Below are positions 6,885 through 14,452 of a stretch of 19,775 nt of DNA, one piece after another (within the stretch, counting starts at the first letter, position 1; each line of letters starts with the position of its first letter). The translations under genes were made by a program, and so were the position numbers. The notes beneath the pieces are model-generated. The model made no database searches. It had not been told where the DNA came from and worked only from the letters and a program-made list of their open reading frames with translations. Source of the stretch: Anaerolineae bacterium (lineage in GTDB: Bacteria; Chloroflexota; Anaerolineae; UBA4142); contig JAOACU010000014.1 in assembly GCA_026417715.1 (NCBI GenBank), forward strand, positions 1-19,775, given 5' to 3'.

Positions 6885-7523
6885 ATGGTAGTCAAAACAA
6901 TGGACACCCTGCCGCGCGTTGCAGCATCGGAAAAGATGACTTTTGAAGAATTTCTAGTGTGGTGCGATGAGGACACGCGCGCCGAGTGGATCAATGGAGA
7001 GGTTCAAATGGTAGCACCAGCCGGAGACAAACATCAAGACCTAGCCGATTTTTTGCTTACGATTTTGCGCCAATTTGTGCGCCAGAAAAAATTGGGATGG
7101 GTTCGCAGTGCTCCCTTCTTGATGCGTTTGCCCCAAGTCCCCAGCGGACGCGAACCCGATATTTTGTTCGTGCGCGCCGAAAATCTTCATCGCATTCAAC
7201 CCGCGTTTCTCGATGGTCCTGCCGATCTGGTCGTCGAAATCGTATCGCCCGAAAGTGTGGGACGCGATCGCGGCGAAAAGTTTGTCGAGTACGAACAATC
7301 AGGCATTTCCGAGTACTGGCTGATTGACCCTGATCGTCGTCGCGCGGAATTTTACCAGTTGGACGCGCGCGGAATGTATCGCCTCGTTGAACCTGACGCG
7401 CAAGGTGTGTATCGTTCATGTATGGTGGATAGTTTTTGGTTGCGCGTGGATTGGCTGTGGCAAGACCCTCTGCCATTGGAAGAAGATGTGTTGCGTGAGA
7501 TTCGCGAAGGGCAGACGGGATAA
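6885..7523 (+). CDS. Uma2-family (DUF820) PD-(D/E)XK endonuclease-like protein
   Basis: 212 residues, Uma2/DUF820 family with a restriction-endonuclease-like fold; such proteins are abundant in cyanobacteria and Chloroflexota and their role is mostly unknown. Marks: MTFEEFL at 18-24, AEWINGEVQMV at 33-43, GREPDILFV with Asp92, DLVVEIVSPES with Glu118, then RDRGEKFVEYEQSGISEYWLIDP with Lys132. The nuclease residues appear intact. The frame opens earlier (6858), but the ATG at 6885 has GAGGAG six bases upstream. A consensus promoter sits at 6707-6735. No transposase or toxin partner is adjacent; uvrB follows after a repeat-filled spacer. Confidence 0.93.
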   Translation: MVVKTMDTLPRVAASEKMTFEEFLVWCDEDTRAEWINGEVQMVAPAGDKHQDLADFLLTILRQFVRQKKLGWVRSAPFLMRLPQVPSGREPDILFVRAENLHRIQPAFLDGPADLVVEIVSPESVGRDRGEKFVEYEQSGISEYWLIDPDRRRAEFYQLDARGMYRLVEPDAQGVYRSCMVDSFWLRVDWLWQDPLPLEEDVLREIREGQTG

Positions 7524-7715
7524 GAGGGCTCAAGAAGGCAAATAGGCAGGACGCGCCTTCCTGTCTTCTAATGCCCTCTTCGCCTTCTTTGCCTTCTAAT
7601 GCCTTCTTTGCCTTCTGATGCCTTCTCCGCCTTCTGATGCCTTCTTTGCCTTCTGATGCCTTCTCTGCCTTCTGATGCCTTCTTCGTCTTCTAACGCCCT
7701 CTTCACCCTCTTCCC
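7524..7715. repeat. Repeat family E: degenerate tandem GCCTTCTGAT/GCCTTCTTT array
   Basis: Between the Uma2 stop and the uvrB ribosome-binding site, almost the whole 190-base spacer is made of CCTTCT-containing words spaced about 9-12 bases apart, most regular at 7570-7690. At its left end (7530-7569) the complement AAGAAGGC is followed by GCCTTCC and TCTTCT, giving a short inverted segment. The array is strongly purine/pyrimidine-biased. No promoter could be separated from it. Confidence 0.85.
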
Positions 7716-7725
7716 TGAGGTCCCA

Positions 7726-9762
7726 ATGCCCGAATTCAAACTCATTTCTCCCTTTCAACCCACCGGCGATCAACCCACCGCAATCGCCAAACTTGTCGAA
7801 GGATTGCGGCGCGGCGATAAATTCCAAACCTTGCTCGGCGCAACAGGCACCGGCAAAACGTATGTGATGGCAGAGATTGTCGCGCGTGTGCAAAAGCCGA
7901 CGCTCGTCCTTGCGCACAACAAAACACTTGCCGCGCAATTGTACGCCGAGTTTCGCGAGTTCTTTCCGCACAACGCTGTCGAGTATTTTGTATCGTACTA
8001 CGATTACTATCAACCCGAAGCCTACGTGCCGCAACAAGACCTTTACATCGAAAAAGATTCGAGTATCAACGAGGAAATTGATCGCTTGCGACTCGCGGCA
8101 ACGTCCGCGCTCTTGTCGCGTCGCGATGTCATCATCGTCGCGTCGGTTTCGTGCATCTACGGTCTGGGTTCGCCGGTGGATTTTGGTGAGGTGCGTCTGA
8201 CGTTACAACGTGGCGAGATACGGAATCGCGACAAGGTGTTGCGGCATCTCATCGAAATTCACTACGAGCGCAACGATTTCGAGTTGGCACGCGGTAAATT
8301 TCGCGTGCGTGGTGATACGCTCGAAGTCGCTCTCGCGTACGGCACCACCGCGTATCGCATCGAATTTTTCGGCGATGAGATTGATCGCATCGTCGAGATT
8401 GATACGGTCACCGGCGAAATTTTGCAAGAACATCAACGCGTGGAAATCTTTCCCGCCAAACATTTCATCACGCCGCAAGAGAAACTCCAAGCGGCGATTG
8501 CCGACATTGAAAAAGAGTTGGAAGAGCAAATCGCCAAATTCAAAGCACAAGGCAAGTTGTTGGAAGCACAACGCATCGAACAACGCACCAAGTATGATTT
8601 AGAGATGCTGCGCGAGGTGGGGTATTGTTCGGGCATCGAAAATTATTCGCGACCACTCTCGCGTCGTCCACCTGGTTCACCGCCTTGGACTCTCCTTGAC
8701 TTTTTCCCCGACGATTTCCTGATGTTCATTGACGAATCACATATGACGATTCCGCAGGTGCACGGGATGTACAACGGCGATCGTTCGCGCAAAGAGACAC
8801 TCGTCGAGTACGGTTTTCGTTTGCCCAGCGCGCTCGATAATCGTCCCTTGCGTTTTGAAGAGTTCGAGCAGAAAATTCATCAGGCGATTTTTGTTAGCGC
8901 GACCCCAGGACCGTACGAATTGCGCGTCAGTTCCCAAATCGTCGAGCAAATCATTCGACCCACAGGACTTGTTGATCCCGAAGTGATTGTGCGCCCGACC
9001 AAAGGGCAGATTGATGATTTGATCGCCGAGATCAAAAAGCGCATCGAACGACACGAGCGTGTGTTGGTCACAACACTGACCAAGCGAATGGCGGAAGATT
9101 TAGCCGATTACCTGCACGACTTGAATATCAAGGTGCATTACTTGCATTCGGAAGTGCAAACGATCGAGCGCGTCGAAATCTTGCGCGATTTGCGTCTTGG
9201 TGTGTACGATGTCGTCGTCGGTATCAACTTGTTGCGCGAAGGACTCGACTTGCCCGAAGTGTCGCTAGTCGCGATTCTCGACGCGGACAAGGAAGGATTT
9301 TTGCGGAGCGAGACCGCGCTCATCCAAACGATTGGACGCGCCGCGCGCCATGTCAACGGTCAGGTAATTATGTACGCGGACACGATTACCGATTCAATGC
9401 GCCGCGCGATTAACGAGACGAATCGTCGTCGCAAGATTCAGATGGAGTATAATGCCAAGCACAACATCGTGCCGCAAGGCATCGTCAAGCAAGTGCGCGA
9501 CCTGACTGATCGCGTGCGCGTGGCGGCAGAAGCACGCGCCGAATACAAGCCGCGTGAGCGATTCGTCGTCGAAGCCACTGAAGGCGCGCGCTTGATTGCC
9601 GAATTGGAAAAGCAAATGAAAGAAGCGGCGCGCAATTGGGAGTTTGAAAAAGCCGCGCTGTTGCGCGATCAAATCTTTGAACTACGACAAATGCTAGAGA
9701 TGCAAGACACGCGACCCGAATGGGAGAAGGCGCGCGCAACGAGACACAAGGCAAAGGTGTGA
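7726..9762 (+). CDS. uvrB: Excinuclease ABC subunit UvrB
   Basis: UvrB, 678 residues, the damage-verifying helicase-like subunit of nucleotide excision repair, which receives DNA from UvrA and recruits UvrC. Visible: Q-motif-like FQPTGDQPTAI, Walker A GATGTGKT (38-45), the beta-hairpin region YYDYYQPEAYVPQQDLYIEK (91-110), the LEMLREVGYCSGIENYSR block, DESH (336-339), RKETLVEYGFRLPSALDNRP, VSATPGPYE, the motif VI region QTIGRAARHVNGQ, and a C-terminal UVR domain (about 632-667). The chosen ATG has GAGG five bases upstream; an in-frame ATG at 7675 would only translate repeat sequence. The ligase gene follows 54 bases later. No LexA box was recognised. Confidence 0.98.
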   Translation: MPEFKLISPFQPTGDQPTAIAKLVEGLRRGDKFQTLLGATGTGKTYVMAEIVARVQKPTLVLAHNKTLAAQLYAEFREFFPHNAVEYFVSYYDYYQPEAYVPQQDLYIEKDSSINEEIDRLRLAATSALLSRRDVIIVASVSCIYGLGSPVDFGEVRLTLQRGEIRNRDKVLRHLIEIHYERNDFELARGKFRVRGDTLEVALAYGTTAYRIEFFGDEIDRIVEIDTVTGEILQEHQRVEIFPAKHFITPQEKLQAAIADIEKELEEQIAKFKAQGKLLEAQRIEQRTKYDLEMLREVGYCSGIENYSRPLSRRPPGSPPWTLLDFFPDDFLMFIDESHMTIPQVHGMYNGDRSRKETLVEYGFRLPSALDNRPLRFEEFEQKIHQAIFVSATPGPYELRVSSQIVEQIIRPTGLVDPEVIVRPTKGQIDDLIAEIKKRIERHERVLVTTLTKRMAEDLADYLHDLNIKVHYLHSEVQTIERVEILRDLRLGVYDVVVGINLLREGLDLPEVSLVAILDADKEGFLRSETALIQTIGRAARHVNGQVIMYADTITDSMRRAINETNRRRKIQMEYNAKHNIVPQGIVKQVRDLTDRVRVAAEARAEYKPRERFVVEATEGARLIAELEKQMKEAARNWEFEKAALLRDQIFELRQMLEMQDTRPEWEKARATRHKAKV

Positions 9763-9816
9763 CGCGTAGCATAATCAACCGCGCGAATTCCGCTGGATCG
9801 CGCGAGGGAGGTTCAG

Positions 9817-11547
9817 ATGCGTTTTACGAAACTGGTGGACTATCTTGCCAAACTCGAAGCCACGACCAAACGATTAGAGATGACTGCAATTTTGGGTGCG
9901 TTGTTCAAAGAAGCCACTGCCGATGAAATCGCGCCGATTATCTACCTGACCCAAGAACGACTTGGTCCCGCGTTCGAGCCGATTGATTTTGGAATCGGTG
10001 AAGCACTTGCCGCCGAAGCGTTGGCAAAAGCATCGGGCAAAGACAAAGAGGCAATCAAAAAGTTGTACAACCAACACGGTGACTATGGCATCGTGGCAGA
10101 AAAATTGTTGAGCGATAGTGGCAAAGCGTTTACCGTGACGCAAGTGTTCGACCGTTTGAAAGAAATCGCGCTCGCTAGCGGCGAAGGCGCGATGACACAA
10201 AAGACCGATTTGCTTGCCGATTTGTTGCAAAAACTTTCGGGACGCGAGGCGCGCTATGTCTTGCGCATCCCGTTGGGACGTTTGCGACTTGGCATCGGCG
10301 ATCCAACGGTGATGGAGGGATTGTCGTGGTCGGTGACCGGTGACAAATCGTTGCGTCCACAAATCGAACGCGCGTACAACGTTTGCTCGGACTTGGGACA
10401 AGTGGCGCGCGTGCTCAAATCGGAAGGAGTAGATGCGCTTGCCAAGATTCAGGTCGAAGTCGGCAAGCCGGTGCGAATGGCACTCGCCGAACGCGCCAAG
10501 AATGCCGAAGACATTGTGACACGACTTGGCAAGTGTGCCATCGAAAACAAGTACGACGGTTTTCGTTGCCAAGTGCACAAGCGCGGCGATGAGGTGCGCA
10601 TCTTTTCGCGCAATCTCGAAGAGACGACCGCGATGTTCACGGATATTGCCGATGGCATTCGCCAACAAATCAAAGCCAAGACCGCGATTTTGGAGGGCGA
10701 AGCACTCTCGTACGATCCAGAGACCGGCGAATTTCATCCGTTCCAAGTGACGATGCAACGCAAGCGCAAGTACGATGTGGCAGAAATGACGGTGAAATTT
10801 CCTCTGCGTCTCATCGCTTTCGATTTGCTGTATCTCGATGGCAAAGATTTTACTTCGCAACCGTACAGCAAACGACACGAAACACTTGCCTCGATCATTG
10901 CACCCGGCGAACGCGTGGAACTGTCACGACATTTAATCACCCAAGACGCGAAAGAGATCGAAAAATTTTTTATGGAGGCAATCACCAACGGCTTGGAGGG
11001 CATCATCGCCAAGCGTCTCGATTCGCGCTATCAAGCGGGGATGCGCAATTTCAACTGGATCAAGTTGAAACGATCGTATCAAGGACATCTCTCGGACACT
11101 GTAGATGGAGTGATCGTGGGCTATTTGCGCGGACGCGGGATGCGCGCGCGTTTTGGGATCGGCGCGCTTCTCGTTGCCGTGTACGACGACGACCAAGACA
11201 AATTTGCCACGATTGCCAAAATCGGCACCGGTTTGTCCGATGCCGAGTGGCCCCAAATGCGCGAGTTGCTCGATAAAATTGCGGTCGCGCAAAAACCCGC
11301 GCGCGTCGACGCGCTCATCGAACCCGATGTGTGGGTGGAACCCAAGTATGTGATCGAAATGCAAGCGGACGAGATTACGCGCTCACCGGTGCACACGGCT
11401 GGCAAAGTGGGAGACGAGCCGGGCTATGCACTACGGTTTCCGCGCGTCGTGGGTTTCATTCGCACGGATCGCAAGGCAGAGGATGCAACAACAGTGAAAG
11501 AGATTTTGAGGATGTTTGAAAAACAGGGGAAATCAATGAGCCAATGA
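9817..11547 (+). CDS. ligB: ATP-dependent DNA ligase (archaeal/LigB type)
   Basis: ATP-dependent DNA ligase of 576 residues, with an N-terminal DNA-binding domain (1-215), a nucleotidyltransferase domain and an OB-fold. The adenylation motif is KYDGFR with Lys245; then RIFSRNLEETT (motif Ia/III region), ILEGEALSYDPETGEFHPFQ, LEGIIAKRLDSRYQAG (motif IV) and WIKLKRSY (motif V). It joins nicks using ATP, unlike the NAD-dependent LigA expected elsewhere in the genome. The start has GGGAGG just upstream. Position right after uvrB suggests a role in sealing repair patches (inference). The C-terminal SMSQ and the TGA stop are encoded by the family F repeat. Confidence 0.96.
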   Translation: MRFTKLVDYLAKLEATTKRLEMTAILGALFKEATADEIAPIIYLTQERLGPAFEPIDFGIGEALAAEALAKASGKDKEAIKKLYNQHGDYGIVAEKLLSDSGKAFTVTQVFDRLKEIALASGEGAMTQKTDLLADLLQKLSGREARYVLRIPLGRLRLGIGDPTVMEGLSWSVTGDKSLRPQIERAYNVCSDLGQVARVLKSEGVDALAKIQVEVGKPVRMALAERAKNAEDIVTRLGKCAIENKYDGFRCQVHKRGDEVRIFSRNLEETTAMFTDIADGIRQQIKAKTAILEGEALSYDPETGEFHPFQVTMQRKRKYDVAEMTVKFPLRLIAFDLLYLDGKDFTSQPYSKRHETLASIIAPGERVELSRHLITQDAKEIEKFFMEAITNGLEGIIAKRLDSRYQAGMRNFNWIKLKRSYQGHLSDTVDGVIVGYLRGRGMRARFGIGALLVAVYDDDQDKFATIAKIGTGLSDAEWPQMRELLDKIAVAQKPARVDALIEPDVWVEPKYVIEMQADEITRSPVHTAGKVGDEPGYALRFPRVVGFIRTDRKAEDATTVKEILRMFEKQGKSMSQ

Positions 11548-11637
11548 GCCAATTGCCTAATGAGCCAAAGGTTGGTATGGGCATTTTGGTTCATTGGCTC
11601 ATTGGTTCATTGGCTCATTGATCTATTGGCTCATTGC
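11534..11637. repeat. Repeat family F1: inverted block of CAATGAGCCAATGAGCC words
   Basis: The left half (11534-11568) carries AATGAGCCAATGAGCC-type words and the right half (11586-11637) carries their complements (TTGGCTCATTGG), so the block can fold into a long imperfect hairpin. It contains the ligase stop codon (11545-11547) and lies between the converging ligase and tRNA-Arg genes, a natural bidirectional terminator position. Copies of the same words occur at 18879-19092. Confidence 0.85.
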
Positions 11638-11641
11638 TTTG

Positions 11642-11715
11642 TGCCCCTGGAGGGACTTGAACCCCCAACCTCGGCGTTAGGAGTGCCTCGCTCTATCCAC
11701 TTGAGCTACAGGGGC
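11642..11715 (-). tRNA. tRNA-Arg (anticodon CCT)
   Basis: 74-base cloverleaf on the minus strand: a perfect 7-bp acceptor stem (GCCCCTG/CAGGGGC), D arm GCTC...GAGC, anticodon loop CTCCTAA with anticodon CCT (reads AGG), T arm GGGGG-TTCAAGT-CCCTC and discriminator A. CCA is not encoded. The anticodon stem (AGGCA/CGCCG) has only three Watson-Crick pairs, with mismatches at 27-43 (A-G) and 31-39 (A-C), which is unusual but compatible with function. A -10-like TATACT lies just upstream. Confidence 0.93.
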
Positions 11716-11723
11716 GCGTGTCA

Positions 11724-11752
11724 AGTATAGCACAAATTAGGTGTGCGCACAA
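11724..11752 (-). promoter_or_regulatory. Putative promoter of tRNA-Arg
   Basis: Minus strand: -35 TTGTGC (11747-11752), 17-base spacer, -10 TATACT (11724-11729). The predicted start is within a few bases of the tRNA 5' end at 11715. The -35 box matches weakly. Confidence 0.5.
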
Positions 11753-11824
11753 ACCTGATGGTGCAGGGCTAGTGCAAAGTTGGTATTGGCAACTACAAGT
11801 TGCCGCGACAAAAACCCAAAGCCG

Positions 11825-11881
11825 TTCGTCTTTCGTCTTCCGTCTTTCGTCCTTCGTCCTACGTCTTTCGTCCTTCGTCCT
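11825..11881. repeat. Repeat family A2: direct array of TTCGTC / CTTTCGTC words
   Basis: About 57 bases of iterated TTCGTCTTTCGTC and TCCTTCGTCC, the same words as in the hairpin at 1986-2039, here in one orientation only. It abuts the TAG stop of the deacylase (11882-11884). The rest of the spacer (11753-11824) shows no recognisable feature. Confidence 0.8.
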
Positions 11882-13489
11882 CTACCTTCGCAACACCCGC
11901 CCCGCACGTGCGCCCGTATGCGCGCCGCGCTCAATCGTGACCACACCGTTCACCAACACATACTCGATGCCGCGCGGAAACTGATGCGGCTCGGTGAATG
12001 TCGCCGTGTCCGCAATCGTTTGCGGATCGAACACGACGACATCAGCAAAATAGCCCACGCGCAATTCCCCGCGCCGATCCAACCCCAACATCCGCGCGGG
12101 ACCCGATGTCATCTTGGCAATCGCTTGCTCCCACGTCAACACGCGTTCGTCGCGCACGTACTTGGCAAGCACGCGCGGAAATGTGCCGTACGCGCGCGGA
12201 TGGCACTGCGATTCGGCGAGTGGTCCCGTTGGCGCGCGTGCCGACGAATCAGAGCCGACGAACACCCAAGGGACGCGCATCACGGTTTTCACATCGTCTT
12301 CGGACATACTAAAGATGACGATTTGCACGATGCCTTCGTTCGCGAGAAGCAAATCGAGCGATGTTTCGACCGGGTCCTTGTTCCACATCTCTGCGATTTG
12401 CCACACGGTTTTGCCTTGCAACGAACGATCACTCGCGCAACCGACGATGAGAATCTTGTGCCAACCTGAATCCACCGCCGGGTTTTCCCACCCCGGTCGC
12501 GCTGCGCGCACCGCCTCGACGATTCGTTGACGCGTGTCTGCATCGCGCAACCGTTCCGCGAGTTTGCTCCAACCGCCCTCGTGCGCCCAATCAGGAAGCA
12601 CAACGCCCAAGCCGGTGGACGAGGCAATGTATGGATACTGATCGGCGCACACCACCAGACCGCGCTCGCGCGCTTGGGCGATTTTTTCTAAACTCGCGTT
12701 GACCTTGCCCCAGTTGTTTTTGCCCGCCGCCTTGTGATGCGCGAGTTGCACGCGAATCTGCGCGCGTTCGCCAATCGTGATTGCTTCGTCCACTGCCTCC
12801 AACAAGCGCTCGCCCTCGTTGCGGATGTGGCTGGCGTACAATCCGCCGCGTTCAGCCACCACGCGACTCAACGCGACAAGTTCATCTACATCGGCGTACG
12901 ATGATGGCGGATAAATCAATCCAGTCGAAAGTCCCCACGCGCCTTCGTCGAGTGCCTGCGCGAGAAGACGTTGCATTTGCGTCAACTCGTCCGATGTGGG
13001 CGCGCGCATCGCGTAACCCATCACGCACGCGCGCAGTGTGCCGTGTCCCACATAGGTCGCATAATTCGTCGAAAGTCGCGTGCGTTCCACGCGCGTCAAA
13101 TATTCGTCGAGTGTTTGCCAATCGAGTACAAGTTCGGGATAGCGCGCCATTTCACGCATCAAATCATCGCGCGCGGCACCGAGCATTGGCGCGACAGAAC
13201 TGCCACAGTTGCCGGTCACCTCCGTCGTCACACCTTGATGGATTTTGCTGTCCATCGTCGGCGCGAGAAAAACCGTCTCGTCGCTGTGCGTGTGAATGTC
13301 AATGAAACCGGGCGTCACGTAACGATTCGTTGCGTCGAGCACGCGCGCGGCAGTCGCGCGCGACAAATCGTCCAGCGCGGCAATCGTATCACCAACGATG
13401 CCAACGTCTACGCGACGCGCCGGCGCGCCAGTGCCATCGAAGATTGTGCCGTTGCGGATGATGAGGTCAAAGTGAGGGGAAAGTTGCAT
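11882..13489 (-). CDS. N-acyl-D-amino-acid deacylase (D-aminoacylase)
   Basis: Amidohydrolase-superfamily enzyme of 535 residues that removes the acyl group from N-acyl-D-amino acids. Visible: FDLIIRNGTIFDGTG at the N-terminus; metal-site GFIDIHTHSD with His66 and His68; TGNCGSS with Cys95, the cysteine ligand typical of D-aminoacylases; GLSTGLIYPPSSYAD; SHIRNEGERLLEA; QLAHHKAAGKNNWGK; and a C-terminal amidohydrolase strand GELRVGYFADVVVFDP. Possible substrates include D-amino-acid debris from cell walls (inference). The start has AAGGAG four bases upstream. It is flanked by family A2 (3' side) and family G (5' side) repeats. Confidence 0.95.
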   Translation of the reverse strand: MQLSPHFDLIIRNGTIFDGTGAPARRVDVGIVGDTIAALDDLSRATAARVLDATNRYVTPGFIDIHTHSDETVFLAPTMDSKIHQGVTTEVTGNCGSSVAPMLGAARDDLMREMARYPELVLDWQTLDEYLTRVERTRLSTNYATYVGHGTLRACVMGYAMRAPTSDELTQMQRLLAQALDEGAWGLSTGLIYPPSSYADVDELVALSRVVAERGGLYASHIRNEGERLLEAVDEAITIGERAQIRVQLAHHKAAGKNNWGKVNASLEKIAQARERGLVVCADQYPYIASSTGLGVVLPDWAHEGGWSKLAERLRDADTRQRIVEAVRAARPGWENPAVDSGWHKILIVGCASDRSLQGKTVWQIAEMWNKDPVETSLDLLLANEGIVQIVIFSMSEDDVKTVMRVPWVFVGSDSSARAPTGPLAESQCHPRAYGTFPRVLAKYVRDERVLTWEQAIAKMTSGPARMLGLDRRGELRVGYFADVVVFDPQTIADTATFTEPHQFPRGIEYVLVNGVVTIERGAHTGARAGRVLRR

Positions 13490-13502
13490 CGTGCTCCTTG
13501 GG

Positions 13503-13584
13503 TTAGAGATTAGAGATTAGAGATTGGAGATTGGAGATTGGAGATTGGAATCTCTAATCCCTAATCTCTAATCTCCAATCTCTA
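13503..13584. repeat. Repeat family G: GATTAGAGATTGGAGATT inverted array
   Basis: The left part (13503-13549) iterates TTAGAGA and TTGGAGA heptamers about seven times; the right part (13550-13584) iterates their complements (TCTCTAA, TCTCCAA). The whole can fold into a long A/T-rich hairpin. The TAG stop of the zincin (13582-13584, minus strand) is the TTAGAGA word itself. It fills the spacer between that gene and the deacylase. Confidence 0.9.
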
Positions 13585-13950
13585 ATACGCGTCCAACTCT
13601 TCCAGACGCGCGTCATCAATGCCAAAATAGTGTGCAATTTCGTGGCGAACGGTTTGTTGAACGAGTTCGATGACTTCGTCCGTCGTGCGCGCGGCGCGCA
13701 GAATCGGCTGACGGTAGATGCTGATTTTGTCGGGCAAGACCAAGCCGTAATCGTGTGTGCGTTCGGTGAGCGGGATGCCGTGATAAAAACCGAACAGGTC
13801 GTACGGATCGTCCACACCTGCCGCGTCTAACGTTTCGTCGTCTGGCAATTCTTCGACCACGATTGCAACGTTCGCGATGTGACGACGCAAATCGCGCGGC
13901 AATGTGTTCAACGTTCGTTGCACGATACGTTCAAATTCTTTGAGGGTCAT
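13582..13950 (-). CDS. Zincin-like metallopeptidase family protein
   Basis: 122-residue minimal zincin (MMP/DUF1025 type, PF06262-like). The zinc motif is HEIAHYFGID with His103, Glu104 and His107. A short N-terminal helix precedes strands containing VAIVVEELPDDE, then DLFGFYHGIPLTERTHDYGLVLPDKISIYRQPI, which is typical of the family. It is a cytosolic protein of unknown substrate, widespread in Actinobacteria and Chloroflexota. No Shine-Dalgarno precedes the ATG. The stop lies in the family G repeat, and family H palindromes separate it from arsC upstream. Confidence 0.92.
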   Translation of the reverse strand: MTLKEFERIVQRTLNTLPRDLRRHIANVAIVVEELPDDETLDAAGVDDPYDLFGFYHGIPLTERTHDYGLVLPDKISIYRQPILRAARTTDEVIELVQQTVRHEIAHYFGIDDARLEELDAY

Positions 13951-13961
13951 TCGGAATAATC

Positions 13962-13989
13962 GTAGGGGCGAAGCATGCTTCGCCCCTAC
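13962..13989. repeat. Repeat family H1: perfect 28-base palindrome (GTAGGGGCGAAGCA x2)
   Basis: Both 14-base halves are exactly complementary. The TAG stop of the arsenate reductase gene (13986-13988, minus strand) is inside the arm. It is followed 11 bases later by the zincin start. Likely a terminator-like or dispersed palindromic element; a second copy with a different centre is at 14414-14444. Confidence 0.9.
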
Positions 13990-14411
13990 AGTTTGGTGGC
14001 AATGAATTCACGCAAACGTTTTTCCAATTCGTCAGCGGTTTGGCGAAACGCGGCAAGGCGCGTGGCTTCGTCGCCTTGCACCGCCGAAGGATCGGGCAGT
14101 GCCCAGTGTAGTTTGTGCGTTGCGCCCAGAAACACCGGGCACACTTCTTCCGCGCACAGTGTAATCACGTAATCGAATTTGTCGTTCGCGAACTCGTTGA
14201 CGCTTTTGGAGCGATGATGCGATGCGTCAATCCCGCGTTCGGCGAGCACGCGCAACGCCAGCGGATTCACGGACGATGGTGCGCTACCCGCGCTGAACAC
14301 CTGTACGCGATCACCTGCCAGCGCGCGCAACAATCCTTCGGCGATTTGCGAGCGCGCAGAATTGTGCACACACAGAAACAAAACACGTAATTGATTTGTC
14401 ATTTTTTTCAT
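13986..14411 (-). CDS. arsC: Arsenate reductase / low-molecular-weight protein tyrosine phosphatase family
   Basis: 141-residue LMW-PTP fold enzyme. The P-loop CVHNSARS has the nucleophile Cys14 and Arg20; VITLCAEEVCPVF supplies Cys86 and Cys91, matching the resolving cysteines of thioredoxin-coupled arsenate reductases; LPDPSA gives the general acid Asp107. It reduces arsenate to arsenite through a cysteine relay. No arsR, arsB or acr3 is adjacent, so a phosphatase role is still possible. Starts at 14411 (MKKM) or 14402 are both possible; the frame opens further upstream only by reading the repeat and ino1 end. A 14-bp hairpin ends two bases before the ATG and no Shine-Dalgarno is visible. 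Confidence 0.9.
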   Translation of the reverse strand: MKKMTNQLRVLFLCVHNSARSQIAEGLLRALAGDRVQVFSAGSAPSSVNPLALRVLAERGIDASHHRSKSVNEFANDKFDYVITLCAEEVCPVFLGATHKLHWALPDPSAVQGDEATRLAAFRQTADELEKRLREFIATKL

Positions 14412-14413
14412 CT

Positions 14414-14444
14414 TGTAGGGGCGAATCACCGATTCGCCCCTACA
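14414..14444. repeat. Repeat family H2: 14-bp hairpin, TGTAGGGGCGAATC arms
   Basis: Arms 14414-14427 and 14431-14444 are perfectly complementary with a 3-base loop. It shares GTAGGGGCGAA with copy H1 at 13962-13989. It lies between the ino1 stop (14453) and the arsC start (14411), so it could end ino1 transcription and also cover the arsC translation start. Confidence 0.9.
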
Positions 14445-14452
14445 TCCCCCGT

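Noticed and set aside
7675..7725. N-terminal extension of UvrB from an earlier in-frame ATG
   Set aside because: The extra 17 residues are repeat-derived, and the GAGG ribosome-binding site fits the ATG at 7726.
7057..8037. Long minus-strand open frame opposite Uma2 and uvrB
   Set aside because: It crosses two well-supported genes and its middle is translated CCTTCT repeat (Arg/Glu/Gly-rich low complexity).
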